A stretch of DNA of 64,000 nucleotides from Diphasiastrum complanatum (GCA_029204225.1 CM055103.1:18860925-18924924), one strand, 5' to 3'; numbered from the stretch's first letter, positions 33,413 through 44,295 are shown. Numbers and translations: made by a program. Notes: generated by a model not told the origin, from the letters alone.

Positions 33413-34180
33413 TGAAAAGAAAAACGTGTCCAGAAGCTGTTGTTCTTACAGATAATAGTAGCAGCAATTCTTTCTGTGACAGACGCTGTGCTTCAGTAAA
33501 TCGATCTTTGCAGCAACAATGATAGTACCAAAAACTCGAGCAGAAAAACATTACGATCCTCAAGCCAATTGCCAAATTCAGAGCAACTAATGGAGCTACT
33601 GCTGCTGATGCTCCTACATGCATAATGGCACAGAATTCTGAACGAAAATCACAAATTCAAACGAAAATTTTCGTCACTTTCCTGTCGCCAGAAGATCGAA
33701 CACGCATCCTTGATGCCGCCATCGCCATCGCTCCGTCGAATGCTGCTCCTGTAACAAGAAATGGTAAACGAAGAGACGGGGGATAACCAAGATCTAAGCC
33801 CGATCATGAGAAACGTGGCACAATCTGAACGTTTACTGGCAGATCTGACGGTGGCGGGCTTTCAAGAGTTTTGTGTCCACACGATGAGACTTAGTGACAC
33901 GGGATATTCAACGCCCCAGCATTTGGATTCTTGCCATGTGGCGTAGCATGACAATTTGACTCTTCTGAGTGGTTCATCCTTCGAATACGTGGCAAAATCT
34001 GGACGGGCAGAGAGAAATCCAACGGTGGCGAGTTTACAATCTCCTACCCTGGAGCCACTAAGTCCACCGACGAACTTTATAGCTGGATGGTGGATAACTG
34101 TGTACTATGTAGGGGCCCTGTGTAAGCAGGCTATAGTGAAAAGGAGGTGACCAACCAATAGGGGTGTGCCACGTGCCACA
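33413..34180 (-). promoter_or_regulatory. Probable flippase 5' UTR and promoter region
   Basis: This region lies upstream of the minus-strand flippase gene and is more GC-rich than its surroundings. ACGT-core motifs occur three times: ACGTGGC at 33812 and 33987, and the G-box CACGTG at 34170-34175. A CCAAT sequence is at 34155. A 23-codon upstream frame (ATGGCGATGGCGG, about 33725) lies on minus and may be part of the leader. The transcription start cannot be placed. Confidence 0.4.
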
Positions 34181-34279
34181 CCATCCCCTACTATCCGATT
34201 TTTCAGATCCCATCATCTTGCGGTTGCCTCTTTACACATTTGGGCCCACGTTCTAGAATCCAAGAAAGTTCTAAAGGTA

Positions 34280-34363
34280 CTAATCATCTACGGTACCGGT
34301 GTATAGATCGACAGTACCAGTCTAATCATCTACGGTACCGGTGTATAGATCGACGGTACCAAT
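34280..34363. repeat. 42-bp tandem duplication
   Basis: ctaatcatctacggtaccgg and the following bases to gtacca occur at 34280-34321 and again at 34322-34363 with few changes. Each unit holds the palindrome GGTACC twice or nearly so. A weaker echo (gtcgtatagctaatcaaacg) follows near 34405. Confidence 0.85.
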
Positions 34364-35397
34364 GTAAAGCTACTCAAATGATATAAACTTGATTATCCGT
34401 ACTGGTCGTATAGCTAATCAAACGATATAAACGTCGTTATAGATTTGGATATCAACATACTTACCCGACTCGTATGTGATTTTATGATTCTAGATTCGAT
34501 ACATAGATTTGTGACTATGGCATTGATTTTGGCCCACTCATTACTCATATTGATACCCAAACCCAATGTTTGGAAAACCTTTTTTGAGATCCTCCAAAAA
34601 CCTGTATTGTTTGGAAGCTTGTCGGTTTGTTAAGGACTATTGTTCATAAAAGGGTTTATCTGCCTATATGAAAACCTTCAAGATTTTCATGATGTGGGTT
34701 TTGAGAAAAGATGTAGATTCCTCTCCTATGCTTTGTCGTCTTTCCCAAACACTAGCGAGACCAAGGAAAAATATATGGATTTTGTTCTAGTATTAATATA
34801 GAGTCAAAGTTTTATTGATCTCAAGAATTTACACATATTATATATTTATTCATGGTGCCCCAAATACACTAGTGGGTGCCAACAAAGTATTGGCTTTTCA
34901 AATCATGTATATTTGCCATACAAACATGTCATGCCTTTAAATAATTGGATACTACGCTGAGAACTCTAAAAAGATGTGACTTTTAACTATATATTTATAC
35001 TTTGATAACTGGCTAGCACCTACCAATACCAATTCGGTTGAAACCATCCAAGAAGTAGTATCATAATTTTAACCAATCCATAATACTAGGATCTAGCTAG
35101 CATTGAAAATCTCAATACTTGCCCAACACTAGTAGGAATTGTCCTCGATGTAAAAATCATTCGAGAGTAGCCTTTTAACCTCTCAACTACCTTTTAATTT
35201 GTCATTTTCTTCCTTGGTAGCTCCATATTTATGACTTTTTTCTCATGACTTATGAGCCTAGGGGCATTATGCCTCTTAACGCCCATGGATTTTATGGGGC
35301 AAAATGGATGAGTTTTGTGCTTAATAAAACTATTTCAAATACAAGGAAAAAATATTGGTTCACACCACTGTTGAGTGAGTAAATTACTTTTCTCTTA
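34364..35397. other. AT-rich intergenic DNA
   Basis: No coding, RNA or mobile feature was recognised between the repeat and the zinc-knuckle ORF. Confidence 0.5.
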
Positions 35398-35736
35398 TTG
35401 CCAATTCCAATCATGACTTTATTCTATATGAAAGTAATCATTGATTATGAGTATGTGAAAACTCCCAGTGAATATTTTGACGAAATGGATCAAATTGCAT
35501 TGGAATTTAGACAAAAGAAACAAATGTCCCCTAAGAAGGCTACGAAGAGGAACATATGTTTCGTTTGTAACAAGATTGAACACGTTTTGAAATTCTGCCC
35601 GGAGCGAAAGAAACAAGTAGCTCAAGTCATTGAGATGCCAGGTGAAGAAAATCTAAGATTGGAAATTAACACGATTCTTAATTCCAGCCCCAAAATTGAA
35701 ACCACTAGAAGAAACATGCAAATAAGTCATCAATAG
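35398..35736 (+). pseudogene. Retroelement gag-like ORF with CCHC zinc knuckle
   Basis: The 112-residue frame has YVKTPSEYFDEMDQIALEFR, a Lys-rich stretch and the knuckle CFVCNKIEHVLKFCPERKK (C-X2-C-X4-H-X4-C) near residues 55-70. CCHC knuckles of this type are typical of retroelement gag proteins, so this is most likely an isolated gag fragment. No protease or LTR is next to it. A small host CCHC protein cannot be excluded. Confidence 0.5.
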
Positions 35737-35944
35737 ATATAAGTTTTTCAAAATTGTACCAGCTTCTTCTGAAACATATGATCCTATTATTTGGAGTTTT
35801 GATTGCATCTTTACTCTCATGAATGTAGGTATCATTTGTGAAGGTGCTTTGGATCCAACATTCCAAACCAGCTACAAGTTCATGTTCACTTATCAAGCAA
35901 CATACCTGTGATTTGTCACAATTTCTTTTCATCAATCTTAATTT

Positions 35945-36559
35945 TCAAAGATAGATAGTGCAAAAGTGTTTTTCAATTGACAATTTGACTGCATCAAGCA
36001 ATTGCTGAGTTTTCCTAGTCATGTCAGGCCATTTGTGATCTGCAGTTGTGCTACCATCTCGGATCCCCCTGACTAGCTTTGTGAAGTTCCCCACCATCAG
36101 TGCCTCCTGTGGAGTGCTTGTTTTAACTTCATGCTCCTGGTGCTTGCAGATCCAACCTAAAGATTTGTCCACAAAACTGGCATCACAATGGAACTTGAAA
36201 GTTGCAATATCTTCAGTATAAGGAATCACAAAATCATCAAGCTCTATTGCACCATTGGTTCCTTGCATGATTACTTTCATTGTCATGCAAGATTGAAATG
36301 AGCAGCGGAATGACGCAGCTTGTCCATTATTCCATGTGAATGTTGCTGCACAATCCATAATCACCCCTGCTTCATTGAAACATACACCAGGAAGAGCTGT
36401 TACACTTTGAGGCAATTCAAAGTCGAATGCCCACAGAGCTGCCCTGGCACAGTACCACCCCAAATCTCCAAGTGCACCAAGGGAATCCAAATCTGGTTTC
36501 ACCCTTATATTATTCTTGAGAAATTCATCGGGAGCTCGAAAGGAGAACAAAACATGAAC
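35945..36559 (-). CDS. Oxidoreductase exon 2 (substrate-binding domain)
   Basis: Residues 158-361 plus stop TAG. The acceptor TTTGCAG|GTTCAT matches exon 1 in phase. The block LGALGDLGWYCARAALWAF and the beta-sheet domain that follows are intact. Confidence 0.92.
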   Translation of the reverse strand, partial: VHVLFSFRAPDEFLKNNIRVKPDLDSLGALGDLGWYCARAALWAFDFELPQSVTALPGVCFNEAGVIMDCAATFTWNNGQAASFRCSFQSCMTMKVIMQGTNGAIELDDFVIPYTEDIATFKFHCDASFVDKSLGWICKHQEHEVKTSTPQEALMVGNFTKLVRGIRDGSTTADHKWPDMTRKTQQLLDAVKLSIEKHFCTIYL

Positions 36560-37501
36560 CTGCAAATTTGTAAAGTATCTTTAATCATCAGTGAAGATAA
36601 TGCCCATATTTAGTATATATAGAAAACAAGCTACATACAGACATTGTTCTGTGTTGAGGAATGAATTTTCTGGTGTTGCTTTCATTCCTCATAAACAATC
36701 CTTAATTTTAGAGCACTTCCGTCGAATCTGCATCTGCTCGCGGAATGCGTTGGGTCTGTGCAAGTGCCCATAATTTGCACTTGGATTCAAACGTTTTGCA
36801 AATTTCAGACCTCTCCAGCAATATGAAGTAAACTTACGAGAGGGACTTTCACATCAAAGCAGACATCTAACAGCATGTGATCACAAATATAAAAGTAGCT
36901 TGCTCATCGGTTTACCGCGATACAAGAAAAGTCAGCAACCAAAGGATGCGAAGGATTTAAGATGCACCCAAATCAGAAATTTCACCAAAAGCAATGTTTG
37001 AAAGTTGGGCAGGGCCAAAAAGGTAAATACCTCCTTCAGGTCACCAAAAGCCTCCTTGTCGTGCAAAATATCCTTGACCTTGGCTGCTCTTGGGTGGTGC
37101 ATCCACATGGTTGCATCCATCAGTTGCAAACCGTTCTTTTCACATCCCTTCAGCATTTTATCTAACTCCTCAACATTCAGAGCAGGTGGTTTTTCAAGCA
37201 GGATGTGTTTCTTTCTTTCTATGGCTTTTAATACCCACTCCAAATGAAGACTTGTAGGAAGAGGTATGTAAACTGCATCAACAGCCTTGTCCGCTAAAAC
37301 TTCTTCATAACTTCCATAGATTTTGGCCTCTGGAGGGAAGTTGTTGGCCGCAGCAAATTCCTTAGCCTTGGCCAGGGATCGGCTTCCCAGAGCATACAAG
37401 CAAGCACCCTGGGTCAAAAGAATGGCCCTTGACACTTTTCTTGCAATTGAAGCACAACCCAGAATTCCAAACCTCACAACTGAATCTTCCACTTGTGCCA
37501 T
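35945..37501 (-). CDS. Gfo/Idh/MocA-family NAD(P)-dependent oxidoreductase, At4g09670-like, 2 exons
   Basis: Two exons on minus (37501-37031 and 36559-35945) give 361 residues, close to the length I recall for Arabidopsis At4g09670. The N-terminal Rossmann fold shows FGILGCASIARKV (11-23). The family signature EKP is at 103-105, and DATMWMHHPR at 129-138 is typical of the plant group. Exon 2 has FLKNNIRVKPDLDSLGALGD and GWY, characteristic of dimeric-dehydrogenase-like members, and ends with the usual KTQQLLDAVKLSIEK helix. There is no signal peptide, so it is probably cytosolic. The substrate is not known for this group. Start at MAQVED is chosen over a Met 14 codons upstream, because homologues begin near here. 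Confidence 0.92.
37031..37501 (-). CDS. Oxidoreductase exon 1 (Rossmann domain)
   Basis: Residues 1-157 hold the NAD(P)-binding fold and the EKP motif. The donor is CTGAAGGAG|GTATTT in phase 0. The following 471-bp intron is 36560-37030. Confidence 0.92.
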
Positions 37502-38220
37502 AGCTCTGTTTACTCTGCCACACAACCATAAAGCATCGAGCAATATCAGAGTAGCAACGAATGCAGCAAGGCTAAAACATCAATTTGAAGAGAGTGATCT
37601 AATTACAAGAGAAAAATCACAGGAGAGCTAAGATTTCATTGCAGTTCAATGTACTGGGCTTGCAACATACATGCAGAAAGCAAATCCAGAACAAGCAATG
37701 TGCGTGGAAAGTTGGGTTCGAGCATAAGAGATGATGCAAATTGGAGGAAAAAAAAGAAGAGAGAGAGAGAGAGATATATATCGAAACACAAGAGCTCAGC
37801 TTTTGAGCTGTCATTAGGACCACAAATTCCTGTGTATGGTGGAAGGCCATGTGAGAGGCCCATGCAGGAGGGCCTTCCGTGCAAGGGAGGGCCCTTGCCC
37901 TAGAGCGAGAGCTTGCGGACGGGAGCCCGAGGCAGGGCCTCGACCTACACAAAAGGCTTGAGGCCCATGGGCCTTCCATGACGTAATGCAAGGTGAGAAG
38001 GTGGAGAGAGAGGTGCTTTCAAAATACAAAGGAAACCTGAGCACCTGGCATTACGTGTGCTGAAATACCCAGATGTGGACTTGCACATGGGGGAACTGCG
38101 TTGTACATATCAAAAAGTGTTGTGGGGTTCCTTGAATGTAGCTAGAATTAAATAGAATTTTAGATCCAAAAGATCATTTTTTGCTTTTTCATGAATAAAA
38201 AGGAGGTGCCAAATAGAAGG
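37502..38220. other. 5' flank of the oxidoreductase gene
   Basis: A purine run with (GA)n then (TA)n lies at 37758-37781, and a GC-rich block with GGCCC words at 37850-37980. These may belong to the promoter or leader. No TATA box could be assigned. Confidence 0.4.
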
Positions 38221-38243
38221 TAATTTTTGTGCTTTTTGAAAAA

Positions 38244-38308
38244 AATTTACATGCACCTTCCGGGATGCGGAAGAATTTACATGCACCTTCCGAGATGCGG
38301 AAGGTGCA
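38244..38308. repeat. 30-bp tandem pair ending in an 11-bp-stem hairpin
   Basis: aatttacatgcaccttccg plus gatgcggaag occurs at 38244-38273 and 38274-38303. The second unit extends into a perfect hairpin at 38282-38308: TGCACCTTCCG, loop AGATG, CGGAAGGTGCA. Confidence 0.85.
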
Positions 38309-38430
38309 AGTAAAAAAAATTACTAACAAAATAAAAGAAAAAAAAAATTCACATTGGGAAAGGTCACTTCCTAGGCCGTTCCGCCATGGGAAGGGCCTTC
38401 CACCTTGGGCTACCGCCCTTAGCCGAAGCA

Positions 38431-38448
38431 CCCCCCCCCCCCCCCCCC
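38431..38448 (+). repeat. C18 homopolymer
   Basis: Eighteen consecutive C bases. Long G/C runs are rare in plant DNA and error-prone in sequencing, so the length is approximate. Confidence 0.9.
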
Positions 38449-38459
38449 TTCCCATCATG

Positions 38460-39068
38460 TAGGAACAACAATGTTGTGTTATTCCACAAAGCCGAATGCC
38501 ATGATTGTGGTGCTTTTGTTTGAAAATACAAATAAATTAATGTTAATATCTTTGACTAAGATTGGATCCGAGGTAATTGGTATTATCAGAGCCCAATTTT
38601 CTTAGGACTATGTGGCTGGCATTGTCTCTTCTTATCTTAAAGATTGAACTTCAATTAAATTCTGTGCATGCATAGGAATGTGATAAGGTTCAAAAACATG
38701 TCATAAGTAATTTTGTAAATGCAGATTGAGAAATTTTTATCAATGTAGATCATAATTGTTCATGATGCTTCTTTCTCTTGTAGGCAACTATTGACGTTAA
38801 CTAGTACATGATTGATGTTAAACACTCAAACTTTCAATTTTCAATATTAGTTTAATGTCAATTTGCTAGAATTGAACAAATCATAGATTCATCTTAATGA
38901 ATTCAATAAATTTTGTAGTGATCATGATATTTTGTATTGCTCTTATTACAACATTTTAAAATATCTATGAAGTGTTCTTTGCACTAAAATTAATTATTTG
39001 ACAACTTTGTGTTTTCTTTTATGAAATGTATACTAGAGAGTGATTAGACCATTGTGCATTAAGCTACT
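38460..39068. other. AT-rich intergenic DNA
   Basis: Nothing recognisable. Confidence 0.5.
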
Positions 39069-39161
39069 GCATAGTAGCATTCATTACTGGAATCTAAACT
39101 TTTTTTCGGTCCCAAGTTTGAGCCTCCCCTTGGAAACCAAGAAGCATAGTAGCATTCATTA
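39069..39161 (+). mobile_element. tRNA-like mini-SINE, copy 3, 5'-truncated, with 18-bp target duplication
   Basis: The 57-bp body 39087-39143 matches only the 3' two thirds of copies 1 and 2, starting at the anticodon-arm-like segment. It keeps the box-B-like AAGTTTGAGCC and the hairpin CTTGG-AAA-CCAAG. The direct repeat gcatagtagcattcatta is perfect at 39069-39086 and 39144-39161. Truncation at the 5' end with an intact 3' end is typical of target-primed reverse transcription. Confidence 0.85.
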
Positions 39162-39310
39162 AACAAAGCAGTAGCCTATTTGAAAGCAACATCCACCACT
39201 AATTGCATCATACATTCAAATACACAAAATAGAACATTTTTTCATTAAAGAATATGATATCAACAAATGAAAAGCATATCTGAAATTAAAACATCAACTT
39301 TTGAAACTTT

Positions 39311-39423
<113 letters not shown>

Positions 39424-39439
39424 AGATCTATTAGACAGT

Positions 39440-39800
39440 TAGACTATCAAATTTCTACATTCAATATTTAGAGTATCCACAACTAGTATTGAAAGTTTCC
39501 ATGATTATTATTGGGAGTAGTTGCAATCACTATTGAGGGTAATCATATGAATATTCAGTATAACATGAGTATTCATAATCGATATCCAAAGTGTTTATTA
39601 CCAATATTCATAATATTCATGATCATTATTCAAACTATTCACCATCAATATTCAAAATATTTACGTTCAGCATTCACGATTAGTTTTCATGTTCGATATT
39701 CACAATTAGTTCTCATGTTCGACATTCACGATTATTGTTCACGTTTCAGTATTTAGGGTATTTGCAGTTCATTATTAAGAGTAATCACATTTTCGTATTC
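39440..39800. repeat. Degenerate short tandem repeat, 'ATTCA-gat' type
   Basis: Variants of tattcatgatcgatattca, about 17-20 bp each, recur many times (for example attcacgattagttctcatg twice near 39680-39725). The phase and spacing are irregular. It directly follows the TA microsatellite. Confidence 0.7.
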
Positions 39801-40299
39801 ATTAGAGCAAAAATGGGCAAAAAAAGAGCCCTATAAGTAGTGACACGTAGGAGAGAGATAAATAATCAAAATAACATTTTTATAACTTCTATATGCATCT
39901 GTTGGGACTATTTTCAATGCAAAGCAATCTAACTATTGTAGTCACATAAAAAATTATTAATTCTTAACCATAGTTCACCATAGTTCAAACATCAAAATAC
40001 TTCCCTCGCAACATTTGGAACAATTCGAAAAACAACATTTACAAACAATAAAGGTGAAAAGTTAAAAAATCAGCACCACTTCAAAGATGTGGTTGCTACC
40101 ATATAGGGATAGTGGTCTCGGCCACTACTTGAGGCACTTTCAAAAAAATAAAATTTGTGTTGCTCATTCCAAACTCAGTCCAGTTGGAGAGACTATGATA
40201 ATGGCTGTGAAAGCCTTATCTTATTATCTAGGTGGACATAAATCTGCGAAAGCAAATAAAATAATTTTTGTGAAGAGATCGTATGTTTTGAACATATTA

Positions 40300-41750
40300 G
40301 GATTTGTAGATGGGAATGTACCATTAAGGAGTTCCCATTATTCATTGTAGCAACGTATATAGAATTGAGTGGTAACAAGGACAACGGCCATCTTCTGGAT
40401 AAAAATGCAAGTAGAGAGTTACTGCATGATAGCACAACAATTGGACAAGATGAAATATCAGATCCCTCTGAATGAAATTTTGTATATATTGAATATTATG
40501 AATACAATTTACATGCGTAGCATCTTTGTAGCTCTGAATTTTCAGCTTCTTTGCTGCTCAATGACTTTGCAAGCTTTTCTAAATTTGTCATAATTTAAAG
40601 ATTTGGTGATCTGTCGAATTTGAGCTCTGTGGTAGAACCACTAAAATAATTGGCAAATATAGTTCCGTTTTTCATTGGTTTCTCCATGTTGTGTATTTCG
40701 ATGAAATGTTGCCCGTGCTTGCCAATGTGACTTCTCCATCCCTTGTGATGACCATACACTTAGGCTTCCATATGTGTTTGCAAAAAATGATGTATGATCT
40801 CTTAGTATGTGCTGCACATGTCAAAATCGTATTGTCAGTCTTATGCTTGGATCAAAATATATAGTTGAATTGAAAGCTACCTTGAGCATGCATACTAACC
40901 ATGTAATGAGTGATGTAATCTTCTCCGCATGCTTTTGATACTGCATCAACAAAATCGACACACAAGTCTTTTGCAGAGCTCTCTTATCAATATCAAAAAA
41001 TTTGTCTTTTCTTAATATTTTAATCATACAGTCAAGCTTCCTCCATACATCTACTTCAATAATCTTGATTTGCCGATCACCCCTGAGTCATGAGTGGCAG
41101 CAACAATATCTTTCCAGATTGAGTGTTGAATGTTAGAAGCCTTACCAGTATGGTTTGATAGGAATCGACGTGCTTTTGCTCCTCTGATGCTTGGCTTAGT
41201 AGGCATATTTCCTAACTTTCCAGAAAGCTTTTCATCTTTCTGTATTTTAACATGTCCCTTATGAAGTCCTGCTTTCGATAAAACATCTTCTAATCAACAC
41301 ATAGCTTCCTTTGTTGATGATGTTGGCTTACTATTCCACGCAAAAAGTATATGAAGATAAATGAGCTTTTCTATTATCCTAAATTCTGCATGAAGAGTGC
41401 AAACATGCACATTTTTCAAGGGAATAGGCGATACTGGCTTCCAGTTTGGATCTGGATTTTCTCTAGTTATTCATGTACTTCTAGTTACATCTTTTGCCAT
41501 TTTCATGCAATATAAACAAGGATGTTTAGATGTAGCACTGTGAGAGACATTATACGTGCATTTCAATGTTTTCAAATTACCTGCTAAGTGCCATTCAACA
41601 TTGAAGTCTCCAACTCCTGGAACATTGAGAAATCCTCCGTCCATATGGTCCTTGATGATCCTAGGGTTAGATGTCCTAGAGACATCCATGATTGTATATC
41701 GTGATTCTCCTTTAGTACCTTTCCAAAGAATAAAACCAACTTAGTTAAAT
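40300..41750 (-). pseudogene. Decayed ORF of an unrecognised, probably mobile, family
   Basis: The best part is the minus frame 41689-41471: IIKDHMDGGFLNVPGVGDFN, VEWHLAGNLKTLKCTYNV and the Cys pair CLYCMKMAKD. After one stop the same frame goes on through NPDPNWKPVSPIPLKNVHVC, TLHAEFRIIEKLIYLHI and further, about 70 codons. More broken coding-like sequence follows leftwards (for example SIRGAKARRFLSNHTGKASN). It is not Copia or Gypsy. A transposase-associated or zinc-ribbon protein is conceivable, but I do not recognise it. Confidence 0.45.
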
Positions 41751-41919
41751 AAGAATTACCAACTTAGATAAAGAATAAAACCTACAGGTTCCTGAGCCAA
41801 TGTCTTTCCTGGGTGCATAACAGAGATGTCTTCATCTTGTAGTTAAACAGTCATAGGTCCAGGACTATCGATGGTAAATGGACTTGTTGGAACAAACTCC
41901 TACATTTGCTACTTTTGCT

Positions 41920-42580
41920 TGATATCATAAAATTTGTCTTCAAGGAAGACTACATCTCGGCTGACTAAGATTTGACTTGTTTCAACATCATAGATGTGGT
42001 ATGCTTTATGTGAAGTTGAATAGCCGATAAAAATATACTTACAGCTGACAGGGTCTAGCTTCTTCCTCAAATCAGACAATATTTGTGCATACTAGAGACA
42101 TCCAAACACACGTAGGTGTTTCAGACTTGGTTTGTAGCCATAGTAGGCTTCAAACGAAGTTTTGTTGTCCACTGCCTTCGTGTAGATAGCAGATTGTAGA
42201 AATTGCTTCAACCCAAAATTTCTTGGGTAACTGAGTGCTGGACATCATGGATCATGCAGCTTCCAACAATGTTTGATTCTTTCTTTCAGCTACACCGTTC
42301 TATTGTGGTGTGTAGCTGGCAGTGAACTGATGGTCATGCCACATAAAGATAGATAATCCGCCATTTCATCATACATGTTCTCTCCCCCTGAATCAGACCG
42401 CAGGGTCTTGATTCTCTGACCAGTTTGAGTCTTAACAAACTGCTTGAATTCTCTAAAATAGTTGAATGCCTCAAATCTGTTCTTGATGAACATGATTCTG
42501 GTGAATCTGGAGAGGTCATCAATAAATGTGTATGAAATATAAAGCTTGACCCAAAGAGGGCACGCTCATAGGACCACATA
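41920..42580 (-). pseudogene. Copia integrase, broken
   Basis: The core fragment 42493-42290 has FVKTQTGQRIKTLRSDSGGE (second catalytic Asp present). The Glu block GVAERKN is in another frame behind a TAG near 42300. The C-terminal part (about 42200-41920) reads FGCLQYAQILSDLRKKLD and YIFIGYSTSHKAYHIYDV in a third frame. Confidence 0.85.
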
Positions 42581-43190
42581 AATCACTATGGATTAGTGAA
42601 GGAATGGAGTTAGCTCTTTTGGCTTGTCCCTTTGGAAATCTTGTTCTAGGTTGTTTTCCTAGTAAGCACATTTTACAAACATTCTGATTTGTTGTGGAGA
42701 CAACATTAATACTCATATACTTGACCATATTATTATGATGCATGTACAAGATTGACCTCATGTTTAAATGTTCTAATCTTTGATGCCAAACATGAGCATC
42801 AAAATTACTCACAGAAAGTGCATAATCATGACTCAAGATATATAAATTTCCTTCTCTGTGTGCAGAGAGGATTTTAGTTGAATTCTTGTCAAGAATGGTA
42901 TATTGACTAGCAGTAAACAAAGCTCTATAGACTTTATCAGTGATCTTGCTTATAGACAATAAATTCTTTGTTAACTTAGGTACATAGAGTACACCATCTA
43001 ACTGTCTAGTGATACCGTATGGGAATTGTAATCGAATGGAGCCTTGGCCTTCGACTTTGTGTGAGCTTGAGTCTCCTAAGAAAATGTACTTTGATTCAGT
43101 TGTTGTGAGATTCGAGAACAGGTTCTTACATTGAGTCATGTGCTATGAAGCACCTGAATCTAGATACCATTCGCAGTCATCCTTGCTTGG
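42519..43190 (-). pseudogene. Copia protease and pre-integrase region
   Basis: The protease motif WYLDSGAS near 43170-43145 is followed at once by a TAG. The 206-residue frame from 43139 has LDGVLYVPKLTKNLLSISKI, HQRLEHLNM, CKMCLLGKQPR and HSDLCGPM, so the HHCC module and the first catalytic Asp are kept. Confidence 0.87.
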
Positions 43191-43259
43191 TTGATCTTGT
43201 ACCATCAGCGCCTTCTCTTCTTCTTGAGAATTTCTAACAAAGTCAGAGCCTCCTTCTTG

Positions 43260-43560
43260 GTGCTATTGCATCTTCTTCCTCACTTTGTTGTGCTTGAGAA
43301 TACGATAGTCTTTGATGTCGTGATTAGATCTCTTGCAATATCTGCAAAAGAGTTTGGTCTTGGCAGGTTGTTGTTGTCAATTGTGTTGTTGTTGTTGTTG
43401 TTGTTGCATTGAATCTGACTGCTCCGCCTTGGTCTTCTTATTTTTGAAGTTCTTCTTCTTGGACTGCTGCTTGTTTGAGTACAAGGCCATTGACTTGGTA
43501 CTCATTGTAGATAAGCTCTTTCTCTTAACTTCTTCCTGCAACATGTTGTCACCTTCTGGA
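43260..43560 (-). pseudogene. Copia gag C-terminus with poly-Gln and altered zinc knuckle
   Basis: On minus a Lys-rich segment leads to a poly-Gln tract from (TTG)7-type repeats at about 43380-43405. The knuckle CRYCKRSNHDIKDY follows, in which the last Cys is replaced by Tyr (C-X2-C-X4-H-X4-Y). Confidence 0.75.
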
Positions 43561-43762
43561 GTGATAGCATAGGAGTATTGATCAAAAGCAACACTAGGTT
43601 GTTGTAGGAGGGTGGAACACTAGGCAAGAAGAGACATTGTATAGTCTTCTTCTGAAATAGGATAACCTATTCTAGCTAATTAATTCAGCAACTATTTAAA
43701 CTCATTGAGATGATCACTGACTGAGGTGCCTTCGCTCATTTTGAGAGTAAGGACCTTCTTTC

Positions 43763-44194
43763 TCAAAAAGAGATGAGTCGATACTTTGAAATTTCATAGA
43801 TACTTGTTAAAATATCCCATGCTTCTTTGGAAGTGGTACTATTAGATACATGAGCTATCTGAGTATTAGATACATGAGCTATCTGCGTATCTTTCATGAT
43901 CATGGATACATTGGCAAGAGCTTTGCCATCCTTTGCTTCCCATGCAAGTAGTAGTTCTAGTTTTGCTAGTTTGGCTATGGAACCGATTACGTATCTCCAT
44001 AGCTCTTTTTCAGTCAACACCATCCTCAGTTTGAATTTCCAAATGTGGAAATCATCTCCGTTGAACTTGTTGATCAAGCGGATCTCTGAGGTTGAACCTT
44101 CTATTAAGATCGATGAACACAAATCAAATGAAAACTTGCTCTGAAATATGAATGTATTAGGTTCTTTGAAATCTAAAACTCTTAGTGAATCCAA
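43763..44194 (-). pseudogene. Copia gag N-terminus
   Basis: The frame of 143 residues has INKFNGDDFHIWKFKLRMVL, the UBN2-type start of gag, and SKEAWDILTSIYE. An in-frame 24-bp duplication repeats the octapeptide TQIAHVSN. The ATG is just downstream of the primer-site cluster. Confidence 0.85.
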
Positions 44195-44200
44195 AACCAG

Positions 44201-44295
44201 GCTCTGATACCACTGATGGAATGTGGCCCTTAAGCTTTACGCTTTGATACCACTGATGGAAATGTGTGGCTTTAAAGCTTTATGCTCTGATACCA
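44201..44295 (-). other. Three copies of the tRNA-Met primer binding site
   Basis: TGGTATCAGAGC (or TGGTATCAAAGC) occurs on minus at 44295-44284, 44252-44241 and 44212-44201, in units of 43 and 40 bp that also share the AAAGCTT and CCACATTTCCATCAG segments. Only the one next to the LTR (44295) is in the normal position. Confidence 0.88.

Noticed and set aside
43369-43412. Leu/Cys-rich plus-strand ORF at the TTG repeat
   Set aside because: It is the complement of the poly-Gln tract in the minus-strand Copia gag.
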